Of a stretch of 5,767 nt of DNA, positions 1-5,626 are shown piece after piece. Positions within the stretch are counted from its first letter, which is position 1. Each line of letters begins with the position of its first letter. The stretch is taken from positions 1 through 5,767 of the forward strand of contig JBEHYO010000141.1 of NCBI GenBank assembly GCA_048498135.1, read 5' to 3'. The translations under genes and the position numbers were made by a program. The notes beneath the pieces were generated by a model. The model was given only the letters and a program-made list of their open reading frames with translations. It was not told the DNA's origin and did not search any database. The DNA is from Dokdonella_A sp937902695. Its GTDB lineage: Bacteria; Pseudomonadota; Gammaproteobacteria; Xanthomonadales; Rhodanobacteraceae.

Positions 1-345
1 AGTGCCGATGCGGCGCCTTCGCCCCACGCCGGATCGTCGGCGCACCGGACGGTGTTCCTGAAAGCGTGCTCGCTCGGCGAGCTCGCCGGCGCCGAGCGCG
101 CGCTCGTCGCGTGGGCGCGCAGCGAGCGGCCCGACGTGCGCAATCTCGGCGAGCTCGCCGTTCGGCTCGACAGCGCGGCGCAGACCGATGCGCTCGCGGC
201 GCTGCAGCGCGCCCGCTATGCGGGTGCGTCCAGGCAAGGCGTCGGCTCGCAGCTCGAGCGCGCATTCAAGCCGGGGCTCGCCTGGCGAAAACCCGCGGCA
301 CCGACCGGACAGAAATCGGCATTGCCGGCCCTGTATCCGGAGTAG
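1..345 (+). CDS. BatD-like protein, C-terminal end (5' partial)
   Basis: The reading frame is open from the first base to the TAG at 343-345, giving 114 residues of a protein whose start lies outside the window. The visible part is an alpha-helical, Ala/Leu/Arg-rich segment (about residues 17-80, with FLKACSLGELAGAERAL, ALVAWAR and NLGELAVRL). A basic, proline-containing tail follows and ends in LPALYPE. From memory, this pattern (a helical repeat containing LxAWAR and NLGELAxRL, then a terminal LPPLYP-like motif) matches the C-terminus of BatD proteins of xanthomonads. BatD is a membrane-anchored partner of the MoxR ATPase and the BatA/BatB von Willebrand proteins, linked to aerotolerance and envelope stress. 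The diagnostic N-terminal beta domains and membrane segment are not visible, so the name rests only on this tail. The stop lies 10 bases before the next start, so the two genes may share a transcript. Confidence 0.6.
   Translation, partial: SADAAPSPHAGSSAHRTVFLKACSLGELAGAERALVAWARSERPDVRNLGELAVRLDSAAQTDALAALQRARYAGASRQGVGSQLERAFKPGLAWRKPAAPTGQKSALPALYPE
339..342 (+). promoter_or_regulatory. Possible Shine-Dalgarno for the GTG start at 356
   Basis: GGAG sits directly before the TAG stop of the BatD-like gene and 13 bases upstream of the GTG at 356. The spacing is longer than the usual 5-9 bases, so initiation may be weak or may depend on translation arriving from the upstream gene. No better purine-rich site lies between the stop and the GTG. 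Confidence 0.35.
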
Positions 346-355
346 CCTCCACGAC

Positions 356-2431
356 GTGGGGAGACACGCGCTCGCCGTTGCCTCCGGCTTTCTCTGCGCG
401 ACGGGCATCGCGCCGTTCGCCGCGGCGAACGGTTTGCCGTGGGAGATCTGGGAATCGCCGTCGCGCCTGGCGACGCTCGATCCGTCCGACATCGTGCTCG
501 AACGTTCGAGCCACTGCCTCGACGGCTGTCGCTACGATCGCAGCAATCGCGGCCTCGAAGATCCGGCGGGCAATCCCTACGCATTGCGCTGGCTCTATCG
601 CGACGGCGAGGAAGCCGTCGTGTTCGACGAGCGCGGGCCCGGTGCGGTGACACGCATCTGGATGACGACCGGCTTCGGCACGGCGAGCTGCATCGATCCC
701 GCGATCCGCGTGCGCTTCTATTTCGACGGCGCATCGGCGGCCGCAATCGACCTGCCGCTCGCCGCGCTGTTCGACGGCTCGACGCCGCCGTTCACCGCGC
801 CGCTTGTCGCCGATCGCAGCGCGTCGAGCGGCGGATTCGTCAGCGACGTGCCGCTCGCCTATGCGGAGTCGTTGCGCATCGTCCTCGTCGGCGCCGACAA
901 CGGCGGCACGAATCCGTGCACCGGCAACGACGAGCGCCTGCTGTGGTTCCAGCTGCAGCATCATCGCCTCGCGCCCGGAACCCCCGTGGCGACGTTCGCG
1001 CCGGGCGACGACTTTCCCGCGTGGCGTGCGTTTCTCGCGCACGCAGGCGACGATCCGTGGAACGGCATGCTGGCGCCGATCGAAGCGTCGTCCGTGCTCG
1101 CGCCCGGTCAGGCGATCGCGCTGGCGACGCGTACTGGCCCGGCCTGGCTTCGCGGCATCCGGCTGCATCTGCCGCGGCCGGCGTATGCATCGGTGCGGCT
1201 GAAGCTCGCGTTCGATGGCGCTACCGCCGTCGACGTGCCGCTCGCCGATTTCTTCGCGACAGCGGCCGACGCCTCGATGGCGGCGCGGGGCATCCTCGCC
1301 GGCGAAGACGCGACCGGCTGGCTGTACGCGTGGGTGCCGATGCCGTTTCGCCAAAGCGCCGACGTGGAGCTCGTCGCCGATGCATCGCTGCCGGCACCCG
1401 TCACGGTCGATAGCGCCCTGAGCTTTGACGATGCGCCGATCGCCGACGGCGTCGCACCGTTCGCGGCGGTGCTATCGGACGCATGCGTCGATCGCGGCGA
1501 TCTTTCGCTCTATGCCGCCAGCGGTGCCGGCAAGGTCATCGGCGTCAGCGCGAGATATCGCGCGAACGGTCTCGCCGACCTCGGCTATCTCGAAGGCGAC
1601 GCGCGCGCCTACGTCGACGGTGCGGTCGCGCCGGCCTGGTACGGGACCGGCGTCGAGGATTTCTTCGACGGCGGCTTCTACTTCGACCGCGGCGCCTTCG
1701 CGCGCCCGCTCGCGGGCGCGCCGCTCGTCGATTCCGACGGGAGCGGCGTGACCGCCGCGTACCGCTGGATGCTCGCCGATCCGATCGCCTACGCCAGTCG
1801 CCTGCGATTGACGCAGGAAGCCGGCTTCGCGCCGGCGCAACCGGTGCCGGCGTGCGTGCGCGCGGTCGTTCATGCGTACCGCGCGCCGCGCGCGAACGCC
1901 GTCGTCTACGACAGGTTCGACGTCGGCACGCCGGCCGCCGATGCGCACGCATACGCAGCGCCCGCGAATGCGACATGCGCGGCAGCGAACGGCGCGTTCG
2001 AAGACGAGCCGCCGACGCCGCGCAGCGCAACCCCGTGTGCGTATGCCGCCGGCAGCAGCCGGTTCACGTTCGACATCGCCGATGCGCTATCGCCGCTACG
2101 CCTGCGCAGGACGTTCGATGTCAGCGCCGGATCGCCGGGCGAGATCGCCGGCGCGCCCGCGGCGGAGATCCGTATCGATGGCGTCGTCGCCGGACGCTTC
2201 TCGCCGACGAGCGCGAATCCGCTTCGGCGCTGGCAGCAACAGGAAGTGCTGCTCGATCCCGGTGTCGGCGCGGGGCCGCATGTCTTCGAAATCGTGCCGG
2301 ATTTCACCCCGAGTGCACCGGTTTTCGCCGAATCTGCCTACGAGCTCTCGGGCGGCTGGAAGGACGCCATCTTCGCCGACGGGTTCGAGCGGCCTTCATC
2401 TCGCGCCCTCTCCCGCATCGCGGGCGAGTGA
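356..2431 (+). CDS. Secreted DUF2961 / GH172-family glycoside hydrolase-like protein
   Basis: Encodes 691 residues. The GTG at 356 is chosen because it gives a clean signal peptide (MGRH, hydrophobic core ALAVASGFLCATGIAPF, likely cleavage after AAA at 24); the frame upstream runs into the BatD-like gene and reads as Arg-rich nonsense. DUF2961 hallmarks are GPGAVTRIW (94-102), YLEGDARAYVDG (411-422), WYGTGVEDFFDGGFYF (428-443), DPIAYASRLRLTQEAG (475-490) and a C-terminal beta-sandwich with RTFDVS (585-590) and a later RRWQQQEVLLDP (624-635). DUF2961 proteins form GH172, which acts on alpha-fructofuranosides or arabinofuranosides and has two jelly-roll domains. Glu413 and Glu434 are 21 residues apart, the same spacing I recall for the two catalytic glutamates of the founding enzyme. 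About eight cysteines in the mature part fit an oxidising compartment. IFADGFE lies at 672-678, near the end. Substrate is unknown: fructan, arabinan or another furanoside are options. Confidence 0.85.
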   Translation: MGRHALAVASGFLCATGIAPFAAANGLPWEIWESPSRLATLDPSDIVLERSSHCLDGCRYDRSNRGLEDPAGNPYALRWLYRDGEEAVVFDERGPGAVTRIWMTTGFGTASCIDPAIRVRFYFDGASAAAIDLPLAALFDGSTPPFTAPLVADRSASSGGFVSDVPLAYAESLRIVLVGADNGGTNPCTGNDERLLWFQLQHHRLAPGTPVATFAPGDDFPAWRAFLAHAGDDPWNGMLAPIEASSVLAPGQAIALATRTGPAWLRGIRLHLPRPAYASVRLKLAFDGATAVDVPLADFFATAADASMAARGILAGEDATGWLYAWVPMPFRQSADVELVADASLPAPVTVDSALSFDDAPIADGVAPFAAVLSDACVDRGDLSLYAASGAGKVIGVSARYRANGLADLGYLEGDARAYVDGAVAPAWYGTGVEDFFDGGFYFDRGAFARPLAGAPLVDSDGSGVTAAYRWMLADPIAYASRLRLTQEAGFAPAQPVPACVRAVVHAYRAPRANAVVYDRFDVGTPAADAHAYAAPANATCAAANGAFEDEPPTPRSATPCAYAAGSSRFTFDIADALSPLRLRRTFDVSAGSPGEIAGAPAAEIRIDGVVAGRFSPTSANPLRRWQQQEVLLDPGVGAGPHVFEIVPDFTPSAPVFAESAYELSGGWKDAIFADGFERPSSRALSRIAGE
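2369..2389 (+). other. IFADGFE C-terminal motif (putative export/sorting tag) in the GH172-like protein
   Basis: The codons read IFADGFE (residues 672-678), preceded by GGWKDA. From memory, I[F]xDGFE is a recurring C-terminal signature on exported proteins of Rhodanobacteraceae and Lysobacteraceae, normally only a few residues from the end. Its role is unproven; a sorting or maturation signal is an inference. Here it is followed by 13 more residues rather than an immediate stop. Confidence 0.6.
2408..2428 (+). repeat. Palindrome overlapping the 3' end of the GH172-like gene
   Basis: CTC-T-CCCGC, loop ATC, GCGGG-C-GAG: a 5-bp perfect GC stem (2412-2416 / 2420-2424) plus 3 outer pairs across one T/C mismatch. 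It lies inside the last coding codons and ends directly before the TGA at 2429-2431. No T-run follows, so it is not a classical intrinsic terminator. It resembles the widespread CCCTCTCCCGC-type palindromes of proteobacterial genomes, and may be a repeat or an mRNA 3'-end stabiliser. Confidence 0.45.
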
Positions 2432-2522
2432 TCGTCGCGCGGCGCCCGACGCGTCGTTGCATCGAAGCGCGAGGCTTGCAGGCCCGCAGCCGATGCGACA
2501 AAGTTCAAAACACGAGGGATGG

Positions 2523-2562
2523 CCCGATCCGGACGAGGGGTACCGTTCCGGCGCCGATCGGG
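2523..2562 (+). promoter_or_regulatory. Possible leader hairpin just upstream of the kinase start
   Basis: CCCGAT (2523-2528) can pair with ATCGGG (2557-2562). Inside it, CCGGA (2529-2533) pairs with TCCGG (2547-2551), leaving a one-sided bulge at 2552-2556. The structure ends 5 bases before the ATG at 2568 and would hold the GGG of the weak purine stretch GGGTTGAG. That arrangement could limit ribosome access. In DNA this GC-rich such pairings also arise by chance, and no -35/-10 promoter was convincing in 2432-2567. Confidence 0.25.
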
Positions 2563-2567
2563 TTGAG

Positions 2568-5228
2568 ATGAATACGCCGAGAAACGACACGCAGATCGAC
2601 CGCGATGCCACCGAGGTCAGCGCGCCGCGCACGCCGCTACCGCAGCTCGGCGGTGCCGAGACGGAGCTCGACGAAGGCGATCGCCTCGGCGCATGGCGCC
2701 TCGTGCGCCGGCTCGCCAAAGGCGGCATGGGCGCGGTCTATCTCGCCGAGCGGGCCGACGGGCATTTCGAGCAGCGCGCCGCGATCAAGCTGATCCGCGG
2801 CGTGCCGAACGCCGACGTGCTCGTGCACTTCGCGCGCGAGCGGCAGATCCTCGCGACGCTGCAGCATCCGAACATCGCGCGCCTGCTCGACGGCGGCGCG
2901 ACGCCGGCCGGCCAGCCGTATCTGGTCATGGAGTACGTCGAAGGCGAGCCGATCGACGCGTACTGCAAGGCGAATGCGCTGCCGCTCGATGCGCGCCTGC
3001 GCCTGTTCGAGGAAGTCTGCGCCGCGGTGCAGTTCGCGCACCAGCGGCTGATCGTGCACTGCGACCTGAAACCCTCGAACGTGCTCGTGCGCGCCGACGG
3101 CACGCCGGTGCTGCTCGATTTCGGCATCGCGCAGGCGCTCGACCGGCGCCGCGGACCGACCTCGACCGAGGCCGGCTACTTCACGCCGGGCTACGCGAGC
3201 CCCGAGCAGTTGCGCGGCGACGCGGTCGCGACGGCGACCGACGTCTATTCGCTGGGCCTGATCCTCTTCGAGCTCATTTCCGGCCGCAAGGCGCGCACGG
3301 ACTCGACCGATCACACGGTCACGCTGCTCGGCGACGCCGCCGTGCGTCCGAGCGAGCTTGCGGTGGACGTGCCGTGGCGCGGTAGGCTCGCCGGCGATCT
3401 CGATGCGATCGTGCTGCGTGCGACGGCGTCGGAACCCTCGTCGCGCTACGCATCGGCCGAGGCGCTGGCCGACGATCTTCGCCGCCACCTCGCCTGGATG
3501 CCGGTCGCGGCGCGCGCGCCCACGCTGCCGTATCGCGCCGCGCGGTTGCTGCGCCGGCGCTGGCCCGCGTTCGCGGCGAGCCTCGTCGCCGCCTTGATGA
3601 TCGCCGGCTTCACCTGGCGCCTCGCCGCCGAGCGCGATCGCGCGCTCGCGGCCGAGCGCGATGCGCGCGTCCAGCAGACCGCGGCCGAGCGCGTGAGCGC
3701 GTTTCTCGTCTCGGTGTTCGACGTGTCGAATCCGCGCCTCAACCAGAAGCGCGACGTCAGCGCGCGCGACGTGCTCGACCAGGGCGCATTGCGCATCGAG
3801 AGCGAGCTCGCCGATCAGCCGCGCGTCAAGGCGAAGCTGCTCGATACGCTCGGCACCGCCTACCGCTACATCGGCGAGCCCGCGAAGAGCATCGATCTGT
3901 TGCGCGAGAGCATCGCGCTGCACCTCGATCCGCGCGTCGACGAGCCGCTCAAGGCCGCGGCGACGCTGAGCCAGCTCGCGGTCGGCTATTCGAACAACGG
4001 CTATTCGCGCCAGGATGCCGAGGCGGCCGCGCGGCGCTCGCTCGAGCTGCGCCTGAAGAACGGCGGCAGCCCGCTCGACATTGGCGATTCGTACAACACG
4101 CTCGGCATCGTCCTGTCGAGCGAGGATCGCTTCGACGAAGCCGAGATCGCGCTGCAGAAGGGACTCGAGCTTCGTCGTGCCAACGGCGCCGACGATCACA
4201 CCATCGCCTCGTCGTGGCACAACCTCGGCATGGTCGCAGCCGACCGTGGCGAATACGACGAGGCGCTCGCCGATTATCGCGAGTCGCTCCGGCTGCACGA
4301 GAAGGCGAGCGGCAAGCACACGCCCGAGTACCAGAAGACGCTGACCAACTACGGCGTGACGCTCGGCCGCGCCGGCAAGACCGCCGAGGCGGTGCCCGTG
4401 CTCGAGGAAAGCCTCGCGCTCGCCCACGACCTCTTCGGCGACGACAACGACAACATCGCGAACGTCGAGAACGAGCTCGGCTCGCTCTTTCACGACGAAG
4501 GCCATTTCCGCGATGCGATCAAGCACTACCGCGAGGCGATGCGCATCAACGAGCTGACGATGGGCGAGAACGGCGCCGAACGCGCCAAGCCGCTCAACAA
4601 CCTCGCCTCGGCCTACGAGGACATGGGCGACTACGCGACCGCGATTCCGCTGTTTCGCGAGTCGCTCGAGATCCGCCACAAGGCGCTTTCGGCCGACGAT
4701 CCGATGGTCATGCGCGCCGACTACAACCTCGGTCGCGCGCTGGCGAAGGCCGGCCTGCTCAAGGAAGCGAAGACGATCCTCGACAGCGTCCGCGTCGACT
4801 ACGTCGAGCGCTACGGCGAAGCGAACCCGTCGACCGCAAAGGCCGAAATCTGGCTCGGCTATGCCGACGTGCGGCTCGGCGAGGTCGACGCGGCGGCGGC
4901 GCTGCTCGACAAGCTCGAGCTGTCGCCGGCGAAGTTCACGCCGCTGATGCGCGCGCAGCGCGACGGCCTGCGCGCGGAAATCGCCGCCGCCCGCCACGAC
5001 GACGCGACGATGCTGGCAGCGCGCAAGGATGCGTGGGATCAGATGCGCGCGGGGCAGGGCGAGCAGCATCCGCTGACGGCGGAGGTGGGCATCGCGTATG
5101 CGACGGCGCTTGCGCAGACGGGACATGCGGCCGATGCGCGGGCGGTGGCGGAGCCGTTGAAGGCGATCGTCAATGAGGCGTTTGCGGATGGTTCGGCTGT
5201 GAAGCAAGAGCTGGAGCGGTGGAACTGA
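2568..5228 (+). CDS. Membrane Ser/Thr protein kinase with periplasmic TPR domain
   Basis: Encodes 886 residues. The ATG at 2568 is preferred (start MNTPRNDTQ, about 40 residues before the kinase fold); an in-frame ATG at 2493 would add 25 residues but has no visible Shine-Dalgarno. Kinase domain about 40-310: glycine loop LAKGGMGAVYL (49-59), AAIK lysine K74, alpha-C glutamate E91, hinge MEYVEG (121-126), catalytic loop HCDLKPSN (164-171), DFG 184-186, SPE 211-213, DVYSLG 225-230. The Arg of HRD is Cys165, so this is a non-RD kinase. A basic stretch (YRAARLLRRR) precedes one hydrophobic helix (332-350), predicting a cytoplasmic kinase and periplasmic C-terminus. A charged coiled-coil-like linker (351-376) and FLVSVFDVSNP (379-389) follow. 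About ten TPRs then fill 424-870, mostly at a 42-residue period, with no cysteines. Such proteins phosphorylate cytoplasmic targets; the signal and substrates are unknown. No ECF sigma gene, a frequent neighbour of this family, lies directly upstream. Confidence 0.93.
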   Translation: MNTPRNDTQIDRDATEVSAPRTPLPQLGGAETELDEGDRLGAWRLVRRLAKGGMGAVYLAERADGHFEQRAAIKLIRGVPNADVLVHFARERQILATLQHPNIARLLDGGATPAGQPYLVMEYVEGEPIDAYCKANALPLDARLRLFEEVCAAVQFAHQRLIVHCDLKPSNVLVRADGTPVLLDFGIAQALDRRRGPTSTEAGYFTPGYASPEQLRGDAVATATDVYSLGLILFELISGRKARTDSTDHTVTLLGDAAVRPSELAVDVPWRGRLAGDLDAIVLRATASEPSSRYASAEALADDLRRHLAWMPVAARAPTLPYRAARLLRRRWPAFAASLVAALMIAGFTWRLAAERDRALAAERDARVQQTAAERVSAFLVSVFDVSNPRLNQKRDVSARDVLDQGALRIESELADQPRVKAKLLDTLGTAYRYIGEPAKSIDLLRESIALHLDPRVDEPLKAAATLSQLAVGYSNNGYSRQDAEAAARRSLELRLKNGGSPLDIGDSYNTLGIVLSSEDRFDEAEIALQKGLELRRANGADDHTIASSWHNLGMVAADRGEYDEALADYRESLRLHEKASGKHTPEYQKTLTNYGVTLGRAGKTAEAVPVLEESLALAHDLFGDDNDNIANVENELGSLFHDEGHFRDAIKHYREAMRINELTMGENGAERAKPLNNLASAYEDMGDYATAIPLFRESLEIRHKALSADDPMVMRADYNLGRALAKAGLLKEAKTILDSVRVDYVERYGEANPSTAKAEIWLGYADVRLGEVDAAAALLDKLELSPAKFTPLMRAQRDGLRAEIAAARHDDATMLAARKDAWDQMRAGQGEQHPLTAEVGIAYATALAQTGHAADARAVAEPLKAIVNEAFADGSAVKQELERWN

Positions 5229-5242
5229 CGTTCGCGCCGTCT

Positions 5243-5268
5243 AGGGTGATGGCAAGTCGATTCACCCT
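5243..5268 (+). terminator. Hairpin downstream of the kinase gene (weak terminator candidate)
   Basis: AGGGTGA (5243-5249) pairs perfectly with TCACCCT (5262-5268) around a 12-base loop, starting 15 bases after the kinase stop. No T-run follows (the next bases are CGCACG), so it is not a canonical intrinsic terminator. It could be a 3'-end stabilising hairpin, or termination could be Rho-dependent or happen further downstream. Confidence 0.35.
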
Positions 5269-5303
5269 CGCACGCCGACGCTCTTATGGGTGTGTTCTCA
5301 TTG

Positions 5304-5336
5304 GTTACTTTCTCTTGCGCGGCGAGAGAAAGTAAC
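5304..5336. repeat. Long inverted repeat, 12-bp perfect stem
   Basis: GTTACTTTCTCT (5304-5315) is the exact reverse complement of AGAGAAAGTAAC (5325-5336). The stem can extend inward by a T-G wobble and two GC pairs, leaving a 3-base loop. From memory, this GTTACTTTCT...AGAAAGTAAC palindrome recurs in intergenic regions of Lysobacteraceae and Rhodanobacteraceae genomes. It lies between convergent genes and has no T-run after either arm, so it looks like a dispersed repeat rather than a terminator. Function unknown. Confidence 0.75.
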
Positions 5337-5337
5337 G

Positions 5338-5357
5338 GGTCGCCATGGATGGCGACC
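5338..5357. repeat. Inverted repeat, 9-bp perfect arms
   Basis: GGTCGCCAT (5338-5346) and ATGGCGACC (5349-5357) are exact reverse complements separated by only GG. In practice about 8 bp would pair around a 4-base loop. It starts one base after the preceding 12-bp palindrome ends, so the two form a consecutive stem-loop pair, probably one composite repeat element. Confidence 0.65.
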
Positions 5358-5378
5358 AAGCCACACATGGACGTGAGT

Positions 5379-5403
5379 CGGTTTTCGCGAAGCGGCGAAA
5401 CCG
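5379..5403. repeat. Imperfect inverted repeat
   Basis: CGGTTT (5379-5384) pairs with AAACCG (5398-5403). Allowing one bulged T, pairing continues through CGC at 5386-5388 with GCG further in. This is the third stem-loop in a row in this region and is probably part of the same composite intergenic repeat. Confidence 0.45.
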
Positions 5404-5417
5404 AAGCAAAGCAAAAT

Positions 5418-5483
5418 GGATTCCCGCGTCCGCGGGAACGACGAAGGTTGATTGGATTTGCCGCTTCCGCGGGAATGACGACG
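5418..5483. repeat. Two REP-like palindromic units, 36 bp apart
   Basis: Unit 1 (5418-5447) contains TTCCCGCG (5421-5428) paired with CGCGGGAA (5431-5438), then CGACGA. Unit 2 (5454-5483) begins GGATT and shares TCCGCGGGAA followed by TGACGACGG. Its left arm is degenerate (CCGC 5461-5464 with GCGG 5469-5472). The units align over about 30 bases with a one-base indel and a few substitutions. They resemble the common GATTCCCGC...GCGGGAATGACG repeat of many proteobacteria, which I recognise from memory. A half copy GATTCCCGC occurs again at 5515-5523. Such repeats accumulate between convergent genes, as here. Confidence 0.6.
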
Positions 5484-5528
5484 GAAGATGCGCACCAGCC
5501 GGCCCGGCATGTGCGATTCCCGCTCAAT

Positions 5529-5545
5529 CCTTGCCTCGCGCAAGG
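5529..5545. repeat. Small stem-loop
   Basis: CCTTGC (5529-5534) and GCAAGG (5540-5545) pair around a 5-base loop. It sits between the REP-like units and the GAPDH terminator. There is no T-run. It is the only structure I see in 5484-5572 apart from the half REP-like copy at 5515-5523. Confidence 0.35.
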
Positions 5546-5572
5546 CGAAGCATTCTTGCGCAGCGAACTTAC

Positions 5573-5601
5573 AAAAAGAAAAGGCCGCTCATCGAGCGGC
5601 C
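5573..5601 (-). terminator. Intrinsic terminator of the GAPDH gene
   Basis: Read on the minus strand: GGCCGCTC (complement of 5594-5601), loop GAT, GAGCGGCC (complement of 5583-5590), then TTTTCTTTTT (complement of 5573-5582). An 8-bp perfect GC-rich stem, a 3-base loop and a 10-base tract with nine T residues make a textbook Rho-independent terminator. It begins 25 bases after the GAPDH stop codon. Confidence 0.92.
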
Positions 5602-5626
5602 CCTTCGCGCAAACGAACCGATCGAA

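Noticed and set aside
188..355. Extending the GH172-like protein upstream to an ATG at 188
   Set aside because: The extra 56 residues are Arg/Ser/Pro-rich, overlap the BatD-like coding sequence, and would bury the signal peptide.
266..1354. Minus- and plus-strand alternative frames of 100-360 codons inside the GH172-like gene
   Set aside because: They are Arg/Ala-rich shadows of a gene with strong family motifs and a signal peptide.
2432..2567. A sigma-70 promoter or small gene in the gap before the kinase
   Set aside because: No pair of -35/-10 boxes with correct spacing and no short open frame with a ribosome-binding site was convincing.
2637..5207. A very long open frame on the minus strand, antisense to the kinase gene (about 856 codons)
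   Set aside because: Its translation is dominated by Arg, Ala and Val with no recognisable domain, and it lies opposite a clearly real kinase gene. Such frames are a by-product of GC-rich codon use.
5418..5483. CRISPR array
   Set aside because: Only two imperfect palindromic units, with no uniform repeat or spacer length and no cas genes; REP-like repeats explain them better.
5298..5543. Minus-strand open frames over the intergenic repeats
   Set aside because: They translate the palindromic repeats (for example SFPRTRES), have no ribosome-binding site and no recognisable domain.
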